This document shows positions 12,215 through 18,609 of a DNA stretch of 18,609 bases, piece by piece. Source of the stretch: an uncultured Eubacteriales bacterium (GTDB lineage: Bacteria > Bacillota > Clostridia > Oscillospirales > Acutalibacteraceae). The first letter of the stretch is position 1, and each line of letters starts with the position of its first letter. The stretch lies in the NCBI GenBank assembly GCA_934476545.1, contig CAKSOB010000022.1, positions 1 through 18,609 on the forward strand. Reading direction: 5' to 3'. A model generated the notes under the pieces. It had not been told where the DNA came from, did no database searches, and saw nothing but the letters and a program-made list of their open reading frames with translations. The translations under genes and the position numbers were made by a program.

Positions 12215-12694
12215 TTAGAAGGGCAGGTCGTCGTCTGTGATCTCCTCAAAGTCGCCGGTGCTTCCGCTGCTGTAAGCAGGAGCCGGAGCAATGTAGGCAT
12301 CTTGACGCGGCTGCTCATTATAGCCGTTGTAATTGTTGTTGAAGTTGTTCCCGTTGCCACTGCTATTTCCGTCCCGTTTGGAATCTGCAAAATGAACATT
12401 CTCGGCAACGATCTCAAAGGCTTTGCGCTTGATCCCTTGACTGTCGGTATAGCTGCGGGTCTGGATGGAGCCTTGTAAGGCAATCATCTGACCCTTGCGG
12501 AAGTATCGGCAAACGAACTCCGCTGTGTTGCGCCATGCTACGATGTCAATGAAATCAGCCTGACGCTCGGTTCCTGCTTTTACATAGGAACGATCTACCG
12601 CAATGGTGAAGCTGGTTACAGCCACATTATTGGGTGTGTGGCGCAACTCAGGGTCGGCAACAAGACGACCCATCAAAATCGCTGTATTCAACAT
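12215..12694 (-). CDS. ssb: Single-stranded DNA-binding protein
   Basis: SSB, 159 residues, which coats single-stranded DNA in replication, repair and recombination. The OB fold covers residues 1-105, with MLNTAILMGRLVADPELRHT at the start and FIDIVAWRNTAEFVCRYFRKG in the middle. A short disordered linker rich in Asn, Gly and Pro follows (about 110-148), then the acidic tip DDDLPF that recruits partner proteins. The position between rpsF and rpsR is the normal one in Firmicutes. The ribosome binding site is modest (GAGAGGG), 20 nt or so downstream of the rpsF stop. Confidence 0.98.
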   Translation of the reverse strand: MLNTAILMGRLVADPELRHTPNNVAVTSFTIAVDRSYVKAGTERQADFIDIVAWRNTAEFVCRYFRKGQMIALQGSIQTRSYTDSQGIKRKAFEIVAENVHFADSKRDGNSSGNGNNFNNNYNGYNEQPRQDAYIAPAPAYSSGSTGDFEEITDDDLPF

Positions 12695-12722
12695 ATCGGG
12701 ACCCTCTCTTTCCTAATGGAAC

Positions 12723-13082
12723 TTATGCTTCGGCTTCTTCAACCTTAGCCTCTGCCTTCTTTGGGGCCTTCTTGGCCTTAGCTGGCTTCAGCTCTTTTTT
12801 GATGATGAGAGAACGGAGAACGCCGTCTGTGATCTTGTAGATTCTGTCCAGCTCAGCTGTGAACTCTGGAGAACTCTTAAAATCGATCAGAGCGTAGTAA
12901 CCCTCCGGCTGCTTCTGAATTGGGTATGCCAGCTTGCGCTTGCCCCATTCATCCACACCCTCAACAGTACCGTTTGCAGCGATCAGGTCAGAGAACTTCT
13001 TAACCAAGTTCGCAATACCCTCCTCGCCCAGGTTCATGGACAGAACCATAACGGTTTCGTAAGAATTTGTAAGATTTGGCAT
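12723..13082 (-). CDS. rpsF: 30S ribosomal protein S6
   Basis: S6, which forms a heterodimer with S18 in the 30S platform. 119 residues: the ferredoxin-like core (YETVMVLSMNLGEEGI, VEGVDEWGKRKLAYPIQK, GYYALIDFKSS, LDRIYKITDGVLRSLIIKK) fills residues 1-97, and an Ala/Lys/Glu-rich tail of about 20 residues follows. AAGGAGG (13090-13096) is just upstream of the ATG. First gene of the operon, behind a consensus promoter and a structured leader that may be the target of S6-S18 feedback. Confidence 0.98.
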   Translation of the reverse strand: MPNLTNSYETVMVLSMNLGEEGIANLVKKFSDLIAANGTVEGVDEWGKRKLAYPIQKQPEGYYALIDFKSSPEFTAELDRIYKITDGVLRSLIIKKELKPAKAKKAPKKAEAKVEEAEA

Positions 13083-13107
13083 GATTGCACCTCCTTTTGG
13101 ACTTTCG

Positions 13108-13154
13108 GCCCCGGCGGGTGGCGCCGGAGCAAGGTTTTATGCAGTAAAGCATAA
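13108..13154 (-). promoter_or_regulatory. Structured leader of rpsF, candidate S6:S18 autoregulatory RNA
   Basis: The 5' leader of the rpsF transcript has two hairpins. The first, TTATGC-TTTACT-GCATAA, lies at 13137-13154. The second, GC-rich, pairs GCTCCGGCG (13130-13122) with CGCCGGGGC (13116-13108) around CCACC, followed by GGCCGAAAG. Leaders bound by the S6-S18 complex are known in front of rpsF in many bacteria; the position and the CCG sequence fit, but the match to the published motif is by memory only. Confidence 0.5.
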
Positions 13155-13162
13155 CATATTCA

Positions 13163-13191
13163 ATTATAGAGAGATTCCGAGGGCTTGTCAA
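13163..13191 (-). promoter_or_regulatory. Perfect consensus promoter of the rpsF operon
   Basis: On the minus strand TTGACA (13186-13191), exactly 17 bp, TATAAT (13163-13168). The strength suits ribosomal protein synthesis. The transcript starts near 13156. Confidence 0.93.
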
Positions 13192-13284
13192 GGGGGTGAG
13201 CCAAAAAAGTTGGCATTTTTTTGGTTGTTTTTTTAAAAGAAGGGGGATGCTGCTGCAGAAAAGCGAATTGCCCCTCTTTTTTGC

Positions 13285-13319
13285 AAAAGAAAACAGCAGA
13301 CGAAAATTTCCGCCTGCTG
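13285..13319 (-). terminator. Intrinsic terminator after galU
   Basis: On the minus strand CAGCAG (13319-13314) pairs with CTGCTG (13299-13294), extended inward by CG/CG, and followed by TTTTCTTTT. The remaining stretch to 13191 is A/T-rich and holds a second, weaker hairpin but no gene. Confidence 0.75.
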
Positions 13320-13335
13320 CAATGTAGCTGAACGA

Positions 13336-14220
13336 TTAGTCCAGTGTTTTCACGAATTCTTTTAAGTAGGTTTTGAAGTCCTCGCCAATGACCGGGTGCT
13401 GCAAACCAACCTCCACGCTGGCTTGCAGAATACCCAGCTTGTTGCCCATGTCATAGCGTTTTCCGGTGAATTCCACCGCCGTCATGCCGTCCCGCTGTGC
13501 CAGTTCCCGCATTGCGTCGGTCAGTTGAATTTCCCCGCCGGCACCCGGTTGGGTGTGGTCAAGAATGTCAAAAATTTCTGGTGGCAGAATACAGCGACCC
13601 AAAATGGAGTACAAGGATAATACCTTGTCCGGCGTTGGTTTTTCCACCATGTCGGTGCAGTTGAACAGGTTGTCCCGAATCGGCTCTACCTGCAAAGAGC
13701 TGTATTTGCTGATGTCCTCCGGCGAAACTTTTTTCACGCCCAGAACGCCCTTGCCGAACTCCTCATAGGCACGAATCAGCTGCCCGCAAGCCGGATCCTC
13801 GCCGATGATCACATCATCGCCGTACAGCACGGCGAACGGCTCATCCCCTATGAAACTTCTGGCACGGTTCACCGCATGACCCAGTCCTAGGGTTTCCTTT
13901 TGGCGCAGGAAGTAAATATTGGCAAGCCGAGAAATCCCGATGATTTCCTCTAATTGCTCGCTTTTTCCCGGAGATTCGCTGAGCTTTTGCTCCAACTCCG
14001 GCATCCGGTCAAAGTGATCTTCAATCAAATCCTTGCCACGGTTGCTGATAATCAGAATATCCGTAATACCTGCCCGCACGGCTTCTTCCACAATATACTG
14101 GATTGCCGGCTTGTCCACAATGGGAAGCATTTCTTTTGGCATTGCTTTAGTGGCAGGCAGAACCCGTGTGCCAAGTCCGGCAGCGGGAATCACCGCTTTC
14201 GTAATCTTTTTCATGTACAT
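13336..14220 (-). CDS. galU: UTP-glucose-1-phosphate uridylyltransferase
   Basis: Makes UDP-glucose from UTP and glucose-1-phosphate, for cell-wall glycans, glycolipids and galactose use. 294 residues, normal length. The nucleotide-binding block AVIPAAGLGTRVLPATKAMP (9-28) is followed by PKEMLPIVDKPAIQYIVEEA, the substrate-binding LYGDDVI (about 132-138), DMVEKP (about 190-195) and GGEIQLTDAM. Two starts are possible: ATG 14220 (4 nt after AAGGAG at 14225-14230) and ATG 14214 (10 nt after it), the latter giving MKKITKAV as in most homologues. The ribosome binding site sits next to the stop of the upstream membrane protein gene (11 nt gap), so the two form an operon. Confidence 0.97.
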   Translation of the reverse strand: MYMKKITKAVIPAAGLGTRVLPATKAMPKEMLPIVDKPAIQYIVEEAVRAGITDILIISNRGKDLIEDHFDRMPELEQKLSESPGKSEQLEEIIGISRLANIYFLRQKETLGLGHAVNRARSFIGDEPFAVLYGDDVIIGEDPACGQLIRAYEEFGKGVLGVKKVSPEDISKYSSLQVEPIRDNLFNCTDMVEKPTPDKVLSLYSILGRCILPPEIFDILDHTQPGAGGEIQLTDAMRELAQRDGMTAVEFTGKRYDMGNKLGILQASVEVGLQHPVIGEDFKTYLKEFVKTLD

Positions 14221-14231
14221 AATGCTCCTTA

Positions 14232-15236
14232 TTAACTAAACAGCGTAGGGACGTAGGTTAACGCTACGTTGATGGCAATTAAAATCATTGCCAAAGCTAT
14301 ATTTACGCCGCCTTTTTTCTCATACAGTGCGTCCTGCTCCACAGAGGACGGTGTGGTGTTGCGAACCTCTCTGGCGATACGCAAGCAGTGGTTCATGTAC
14401 CATTTGTTGGCTTTCACACCGGCGATAATGGCAAGTACAAAGGAGGCGACGGTGGTAATCCACGGCAATAGGAACAGAATGATAGACCCAATTCCCATAT
14501 TCATAATGGTTTGTACCACCTGATTCATGGTGTCGTTTGTGATGATGGCGCTGGAGGGAATGCCCAAGCTCTGGTAGGCAGCCTCCATAACCGGAGCAGC
14601 GCAGAATTTGCTGAGCAAAATAGAAATTGCGCTGAGCGCCATATTGATACCCAAATACAAGAATCCGCCCTTGTATTGCTTGCGGTATAAGAACCATGCC
14701 GGTCCAAACAAAAACGCAGCAAAGTTGAAGCGCTTTCGGTTGAAGTTTTTCATCCGATAAAATACCAGCATATAAAACGGAACGTTGCTCCGCACCACCT
14801 TTGCCATATCGCCGTAGGTTACGTCCTCGATTGGGTCGTTGGGGGAGATATGGAAGGCGCCCTGCCCCGGGAACGGCTGACCGGAAGGACCGAAAGGAAC
14901 GCCGGGACCGTAGGGGGCGCCGGGGTCACGAGGCATCCCTCCGGGCGGTGTTTGCTGCTGTTGGGTGTTGGGTTCTGTTAAGGGACGACCGCAGTGAGAA
15001 CAGAAGGAAGCGTCCTCGTCATTTTGTCCTTGGCAAAACGGACAATTCTTTTTGACGGCGTGATGACACCGATCCCACTGTTGGTCGGTGCCATGGGTTT
15101 CCGCACAGCCACAGCGACCGTGGGCGGTATAGCACTCCCGATGGTGGGGTGCGCCGCATTCCGGACAAACTACAATGTCGTCCTGTTCCGTAAAGGCTTT
15201 GCCGCATACCGGGCATTCCAAACCTGTGTAATTCAT
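14232..15236 (-). CDS. RING-finger/zinc-ribbon membrane protein with DUF2628-like domain
   Basis: A 334-residue protein with a multi-part design. The N-terminus holds a prokaryotic RING-like zinc finger (Cys8, 11, 24, 27, His31/32, Cys35, 42, 44), then a zinc ribbon CPFC...CSHC (65-82). A Pro/Gly/Gln-rich linker (about 85-135) leads to a C-terminal membrane region of about four segments: FNFAAFLFGPAWFLYRKQYK is the typical DUF2628 entry, followed by segments near 187-210, 250-280 and 312-332. The zinc modules face the cytoplasm in the likely topology. The function is unknown; a sensing or assembly role is only a guess. It is first in an operon with galU and has its own promoter at 15285-15313. 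Confidence 0.88.
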   Translation of the reverse strand: MNYTGLECPVCGKAFTEQDDIVVCPECGAPHHRECYTAHGRCGCAETHGTDQQWDRCHHAVKKNCPFCQGQNDEDASFCSHCGRPLTEPNTQQQQTPPGGMPRDPGAPYGPGVPFGPSGQPFPGQGAFHISPNDPIEDVTYGDMAKVVRSNVPFYMLVFYRMKNFNRKRFNFAAFLFGPAWFLYRKQYKGGFLYLGINMALSAISILLSKFCAAPVMEAAYQSLGIPSSAIITNDTMNQVVQTIMNMGIGSIILFLLPWITTVASFVLAIIAGVKANKWYMNHCLRIAREVRNTTPSSVEQDALYEKKGGVNIALAMILIAINVALTYVPTLFS

Positions 15237-15284
15237 AAAATTAATCCTATCCTTTTGTCAAGATGAAGTAAACGTGCTACTTGT

Positions 15285-15313
15285 ATTTTATCATTCTACC
15301 GAATTTTATCCAA
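15285..15313 (-). promoter_or_regulatory. Promoter of the RING-protein/galU operon
   Basis: On the minus strand TTGGAT (15308-15313), a 17-bp spacer and TAAAAT (15285-15290). A TTGACA sits nearer the gene (15256-15261) but no -10 box fits before the start codon. Confidence 0.6.
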
Positions 15314-15390
15314 AACTGCAACAAAAAAACTGTAAATTTCTAAATCCTCCAAAAAAATATTGGGAAAACAGGAAACTTTAGAAATTCCTA

Positions 15391-15419
15391 GTGCAATTCC
15401 CAAAAAACTGTGATACAAT
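15391..15419 (+). promoter_or_regulatory. Promoter of prfB
   Basis: GTGCAA (15391-15396), a 17-bp spacer and TACAAT (15414-15419). The -35 box is weak. The region is divergent with the RING-protein gene; apart from the two promoters the 240 bp is AT-rich with nothing else supported. Confidence 0.5.
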
Positions 15420-15479
15420 AATTCAGTTAATGATTTTTTCAACAGAACGAATTAAGATTTTGCGATAAAGGATGATACG

Positions 15480-16595
15480 ATGCTGCAATTTGAAGAATTA
15501 AAGTTAGAGCTGACCGGCTTGGAGCCGGAGCTGTTGGATTTGGCAGAAGCACTGGATTTGACCGGCATGGAGCAAGAGGTTGCTCGCTTGGAAGAAGAGG
15601 CCGCACAGCCTGCCTTTTGGGATGACATGGAAAACTCCAAAAAGGTTCTGCGTCAGACCAGCAATCTGAAAAATAAGATTGCTGCCTACAACAGTTTGAA
15701 ATCTCTGTATGAGGATACCCTGACCCTGATTGAACTGGCAGACGAGGAAGAGGACCTTTCTCTGCTGCCGGACGCACAAGCAGATTTTGACCGTTTTAAG
15801 AAAGAGCTGGAAACCCAGCGGCTGACCACGCTGCTCAACGGCGAGTACGACCAGAACAATGCCATCTTGACCTTCCATGCCGGTGCCGGCGGCACCGAGG
15901 CGCAGGATTGGGCCGAGATGCTGTACCGGATGTATTGCCGTTGGGGCGAGCGTCACGGCTACAACGTAAAGACACTGGATTATCTGGACGGCGAAGAAGC
16001 CGGCTTGAAGAGCGCTGTGGTTCTGATTGAAGGTACCAACGCTTACGGCTTCCTTAAGGGTGAGAGCGGCGTTCACCGTTTGGTTCGTGTTTCTCCCTTT
16101 GACTCCTCCGGTCGTCGTCACACTTCCTTCTCCTCCTTGGAGGTTATGCCGGAAATCGACGACAACATTCAGGTAGACATCAACCCGGACGACCTGAAAA
16201 TCGACTACTACCGCGCCAGTGGCGCCGGCGGTCAGAAGGTTAACAAGACCTCCTCTGCGGTGCGCTTGACCCACATCCCCACAGGCATTGTGGTTTCCTG
16301 TCAGGTAGAGCGCAGTCAGCACCAAAACCGTGAGGTTGCCATGAAGATGCTGGCTTCCAAGCTGATGGAGATCAAAGAGCGTGAGCATCTGGACAGAATT
16401 GAAGACATTAAGGGCGAGCAGAAAGAAATCGGCTGGGGCAGCCAGATTCGCTCCTATGTATTTATGCCATACACCTTGGCAAAGGATCACCGTACCAACT
16501 ACGAGATGGGTAACATCAATGCGGTAATGGACGGTGACATTGACGGATTCATCAATGCTTATTTAAAAGAAAAGAGTCTGGGGAATATCGACTAA
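15480..16595 (+). CDS. prfB: Peptide chain release factor 2
   Basis: RF2 reads UGA and UAA stop codons and releases the finished peptide. 371 residues. The codon-recognition tripeptide SPF is in LVRVSPFDSSGRRHTSF, and the catalytic GGQ in RASGAGGQKVNKTSSAVRLT. The N-terminal helical domain starts with MLQFEELKLELTGL, and the whole gene is one uninterrupted frame: the programmed +1 frameshift with an early UGA that controls prfB in many bacteria is absent. AAAGGATG (15467-15474) precedes the ATG. Often secA lies upstream, but not here. A strong terminator follows. Confidence 0.97.
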   Translation: MLQFEELKLELTGLEPELLDLAEALDLTGMEQEVARLEEEAAQPAFWDDMENSKKVLRQTSNLKNKIAAYNSLKSLYEDTLTLIELADEEEDLSLLPDAQADFDRFKKELETQRLTTLLNGEYDQNNAILTFHAGAGGTEAQDWAEMLYRMYCRWGERHGYNVKTLDYLDGEEAGLKSAVVLIEGTNAYGFLKGESGVHRLVRVSPFDSSGRRHTSFSSLEVMPEIDDNIQVDINPDDLKIDYYRASGAGGQKVNKTSSAVRLTHIPTGIVVSCQVERSQHQNREVAMKMLASKLMEIKEREHLDRIEDIKGEQKEIGWGSQIRSYVFMPYTLAKDHRTNYEMGNINAVMDGDIDGFINAYLKEKSLGNID

Positions 16596-16597
16596 GC

Positions 16598-16624
16598 AAA
16601 AGCAGGGGAACCCCTGCTTTTTTT
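16598..16624 (+). terminator. Intrinsic terminator after prfB
   Basis: AAAAGCAGGG (16598-16607), loop GAAC, CCCTGCTTTT (16612-16621) and further T: a perfect 10-bp stem 3 nt after the stop codon. Confidence 0.92.
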
Positions 16625-16667
16625 ATGACAGAATCGGCTGGGAACGGAATCTTTTTCCAAGTTTTTG

Positions 16668-16696
16668 TTGACAAATTGCAGCCGAGTGTCTATGAT
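16668..16696 (+). promoter_or_regulatory. Promoter of the acyltransferase gene
   Basis: TTGACA (16668-16673), a 17-bp spacer and TATGAT (16691-16696). The transcript would begin near 16703, leaving only a few bases before the ATG at 16707 but a normal leader for the GTG at 16734. Confidence 0.75.
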
Positions 16697-16733
16697 AAAA
16701 TGAAAAATGAGTAACAAAAGGAGGCATTTTATA

Positions 16734-17840
16734 GTGCAAAGCAAAGCACTCCAAAAGCCAATCCGAGAATCCGGGATTGAGCTGCTGCGGATTTTAATGA
16801 TGCTGCAAGTGATTTTCTTGCACGTTTGCAGCAGTACCCACGGCGGATTTACCGGCTTGGCAGAGGGCGGCGACTTGGGGGATGGTACACTGCTGCTCTA
16901 TCGAGCTATGTTTTACTGTTCTCGCTGTCCCGTGTATGTTTACATTATTTTGACCGGCTATTTCTCGGTAACAAGCAACAAGACCTTTTCGGATGTGCGT
17001 CCCAAGCTGCTGAAAACCTATTTTCCCATGCTGTTCTACTCCATTGGGATTCCATTTGTAGGTTGGGCGATGGGGATGTGGGATTTGACAAGCATCCAGA
17101 GCATCAAAGCCTTTTTCCCGTTTCTTTGCAAAACATGGTACTTCATGACGCTGTATTTATTGGTGGTAGCGCTGAGTCCTTTCCTCAATAAATGCTTGAC
17201 CAACCTCAAGAAAAAGGAGTATCTGTGGCTGTTGGGCATCCTGTTCTTTGTGTTCTGCATCATGACGGCAATCTCCGGTATCAAGCTGTTAAGCGATGTG
17301 TTCAGCGTGGACAAGGTAGTCAGCACACAAGGGGGCAAGGGTCTGTACGGCTTCCTGTTTATGTATATTTTAGGCGGCTTCCTGCGGCTGCACATTCCAC
17401 CCCTTGGTGGTCCGAAAATTCGCTTCTTACTGGCGTTTTTCGGACTGGCAGCCATTAACATCGGACTCCTGTATGCGTACCCGCCTTACTTTAAAGTTAT
17501 CACCCACAACCAAAATTTATTCTCGGTGCTGCAATGTGTTTGCCTTGTGCTGTTCTTCCGAGAGGTAAAGTTCCGCAGCCGTGTAATCAACTACATTGCC
17601 GGTTCTTGCTTGGGAGTGTATATGCTCCACGAGCATCCCATCTTCCGCAAGTTCATTTGGGACAGTATCTTCCCAATGACCCAAGAAGTGGGTTTCTACT
17701 CCCAGTGGTACTTCCCGTTGAAGATTGCGGCAATCTGCGTCATCATCTTTGTGGGCTGCGCTCTCATTGACCAAATCAGAATCTATTTCTTTAAAGCCAT
17801 TGATTATTGCATTGCCAAAGGAAAAGCTGCAAAAGTATAA
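16734..17840 (+). CDS. Acyltransferase family 3 (OafA/YrhL-like) membrane protein
   Basis: Integral membrane O-acyltransferase of 368 residues with about ten membrane segments. The first segment carries the family signature, GIELLRILMMLQVIFLHV, with the conserved His at about residue 30. Such enzymes acetylate or succinylate sugars of polysaccharides, peptidoglycan or glycolipids; the substrate here is unknown. A stretch near GSCLGVYMLHEHPIF (about residue 293-307) is typical for the group of surface-sugar acyltransferases. GTG 16734 is chosen over ATG 16707 because AAAGGAGG (16717-16724) is 9 nt upstream of it and ATG 16707 would lie almost at the transcription start. No glycosyltransferase genes lie nearby. 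The long palindrome 17860-17913 after the stop acts as a terminator or is a mobile relic. Confidence 0.9.
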   Translation: MQSKALQKPIRESGIELLRILMMLQVIFLHVCSSTHGGFTGLAEGGDLGDGTLLLYRAMFYCSRCPVYVYIILTGYFSVTSNKTFSDVRPKLLKTYFPMLFYSIGIPFVGWAMGMWDLTSIQSIKAFFPFLCKTWYFMTLYLLVVALSPFLNKCLTNLKKKEYLWLLGILFFVFCIMTAISGIKLLSDVFSVDKVVSTQGGKGLYGFLFMYILGGFLRLHIPPLGGPKIRFLLAFFGLAAINIGLLYAYPPYFKVITHNQNLFSVLQCVCLVLFFREVKFRSRVINYIAGSCLGVYMLHEHPIFRKFIWDSIFPMTQEVGFYSQWYFPLKIAAICVIIFVGCALIDQIRIYFFKAIDYCIAKGKAAKV

Positions 17841-17859
17841 AAAGAAAGTCTCGCCATTG

Positions 17860-17920
17860 TGAACCGACCCCCCAAAGTTGGACTGAAAGTCTAACGATTG
17901 GGAGGTCGGTTCAGTTTTTA
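17860..17920. repeat. 54-bp near-perfect palindrome resembling abutted IS3-family ends; may serve as terminator
   Basis: The arms are TGAACCGACCCCCCAA (17860-17875) against TTGGGAGGTCGGTTCA (17898-17913), with one mismatch, and inside them GTTGGACT (17877-17884) against AGTCTAAC (17888-17895), with one wobble, around GAA. A TTTTT run follows on the plus strand, so it can terminate the acyltransferase transcript. The order TGnAC-GACCCCC-AA-GTTnGAC resembles the terminal inverted repeats of IS150-group IS3 elements. No 3-bp target duplication is evident, and no transposase is present. Confidence 0.6.
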
Positions 17921-17929
17921 TAGTCATTT

Positions 17930-18274
17930 TTATTTTACACAGAAACAGTGATTGATTTGTTCAATGAGCACTTGTGAACAACGAGGTTGGGAAATCAGAC
18001 CATCCTCACAGTTTGTTAGAAGCGCTTCCTTTTTCTGCTTTGGAACTTGTTTGATGGCAGCTTCCAGTTTTGACGCTTCTTGGCGATTCTCACATTCCCA
18101 AGCTGCTTCTAAGCGGAGTGGAGGGTGGGTCTTGGTGTATTTGGCACATCGACTGCCGCCGGAGAAATGTTCCTGCATTCGCCGCTGCAAATCGGTTGTA
18201 ATGCCGGTATAAAGGGAGTTGTCTTTGCATCGTAGAAGATAGGTGTAAAAGATAGCAATTCCGTCCTTTCTCAA
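17930..18274 (-). CDS. GIY-YIG nuclease family protein (UPF0213/YhbQ-like)
   Basis: A small protein of 114 residues with a GIY-YIG nuclease-like domain. The FYTYLLRC stretch (9-16) represents GIY, LYTGIT (21-26) represents YIG, and DLQRRMQEH (28-36) carries the conserved Arg; AKYTKTHPPLRLEAAW continues the family. The core resembles the UPF0213/YhbQ group. A C-terminal extension of about 28 residues, with several Cys, goes beyond the usual length. The start is uncertain: TTG at 18274 overlaps the stop of the upstream gene by 4 nt (TTGA), suggesting coupling, while AAAGGA (18264-18269) inside the frame would favour a start at ATT or ATC downstream (18259/18253). Members may act in DNA repair; the role is unproven. 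Confidence 0.85.
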   Translation of the reverse strand: MRKDGIAIFYTYLLRCKDNSLYTGITTDLQRRMQEHFSGGSRCAKYTKTHPPLRLEAAWECENRQEASKLEAAIKQVPKQKKEALLTNCEDGLISQPRCSQVLIEQINHCFCVK

Positions 18275-18609
18275 GAAGGAGTATGGGGTGGTGTTTCTGA
18301 TTTTGAGTGAGTTTGCTTAAAATATCGGTTGGTTGCCTGCACTCGTGTTTTGCTTAAAATACCCCACAGATAATCTCGTCCCTTTTCCGACCAGTTGAAG
18401 ATGGACTCTCCTACCAACGCAACAATGGTTAATCCAAGCAGCGCATTGGATGCGTATTCATAAATGCTCAGCATTCGCTGGCTGTCGGTAGAGAGAACGG
18501 CGGAGGCTAAATCGAAGGAATTTAGAATAAGGTAAAAATACCCATACAACAGAAAATATCGCAGAAGGACACGAAGAGAAAAGTGGAGGTAAGACGTGTT
18601 TGGCGTACT
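18271..18609 (-). CDS. Hypothetical membrane protein (partial, 5' end outside window)
   Basis: I do not recognise this family. The frame is open from the window edge to the TGA at 18271-18273, giving at least 113 residues; no ATG or GTG start with a ribosome binding site is inside, so the N-terminus is probably beyond the edge. Two hydrophobic stretches are seen, around LRVLLRYFLLYGYFYLIL and ALLGLTIVALVGESIF. The C-terminus is hydrophilic and Ser/Thr/Pro-rich (QTHSKSETPPHTPS). It overlaps the start of the GIY-YIG gene by 4 nt. The coding nature is supported by the open frame and the overlap, not by homology. Confidence 0.55.
   Translation of the reverse strand, partial: STPNTSYLHFSLRVLLRYFLLYGYFYLILNSFDLASAVLSTDSQRMLSIYEYASNALLGLTIVALVGESIFNWSEKGRDYLWGILSKTRVQATNRYFKQTHSKSETPPHTPS

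Noticed and set aside
11945..12478. 177-residue open frame opposite rpsR and ssb
   Set aside because: It is a shadow of two certain genes and lacks a ribosome binding site.
15256..15261. TTGACA on the minus strand before the RING-protein gene
   Set aside because: It is too close to the start codon for a -10 box to fit; the TTGGAT/TAAAAT pair further upstream is better.
15504..16490. 328-residue open frame antisense to prfB
   Set aside because: prfB is unambiguous on the other strand; the shadow frame has no start signals and no recognisable motif.
1..18609. tRNA, rRNA, CRISPR array, complete insertion sequence or integrase
   Set aside because: None could be recognised on either strand; the only mobile-like signal is the palindrome at 17860-17913.

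Overview
The window looks like chromosomal DNA of a spore-forming, Gram-positive anaerobe of the class Clostridia, probably a gut Oscillospiraceae/Ruminococcaceae-type bacterium. The main evidence is a spoIIGA-sigE sporulation pair, a CotF-type spore coat protein, a YhgE/Pip protein, a DUF2325/ferritin pair, strong AAGGAGG ribosome binding sites and sigma-A type promoters. The family assignment within Clostridia is inference. No homology search was possible; names rest on recognised motifs and gene order.

Layout. (1) 1-4014: the start of an ABC transporter ATPase on the minus strand, cut by the window edge; a gene-free stretch with a perfect palindrome and a possible small RNA of about 120 nt (740-861); then a TetR-type regulator and a 745-residue YhgE/Pip membrane protein with a long Gly-heptad repeat. 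A palindrome between these two could be the TetR operator. (2) 4233-6847: a MazF/EndoA-type RNase toxin with no visible antitoxin; two small spore-coat-type proteins; then spoIIGA-sigE (processing protease and early mother-cell sigma factor). spoIIGA appears to start at an ATT codon, and sigG does not follow sigE. (3) 6876-9955: a dCMP deaminase; about 360 bp with terminators and a decayed coding remnant; then two divergent genes, a 119-residue unknown protein and a 508-residue protein built like a phage baseplate/tail fibre protein, with no other phage gene nearby.

(4) 9968-11897: DUF2325 protein and ferritin, divergent, with two related palindromes in between that could bind a metal-responsive repressor; then an AIM24-family protein. 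(5) 11863-13191, minus strand: the rpsF-ssb-rpsR operon behind a perfect consensus promoter and a structured leader. (6) 13285-15313, minus strand: a RING/zinc-ribbon membrane protein (DUF2628-like) followed by galU in one operon. (7) 15391-17913: prfB (RF2, without the usual programmed frameshift) and an acyltransferase-3 membrane protein, ending in a 54-bp near-perfect palindrome that resembles abutted IS3-family ends. (8) 17930-18609, minus strand: a GIY-YIG protein translationally coupled to a membrane protein that runs off the right edge.

Most of the window is ordinary core genome. The parts most worth a second look are the solitary tail-fibre-like gene with its divergent partner, the non-ATG start of spoIIGA, the paired palindromes at the ferritin locus, the possible small RNA at 740-861 and the palindrome at 17860-17913.
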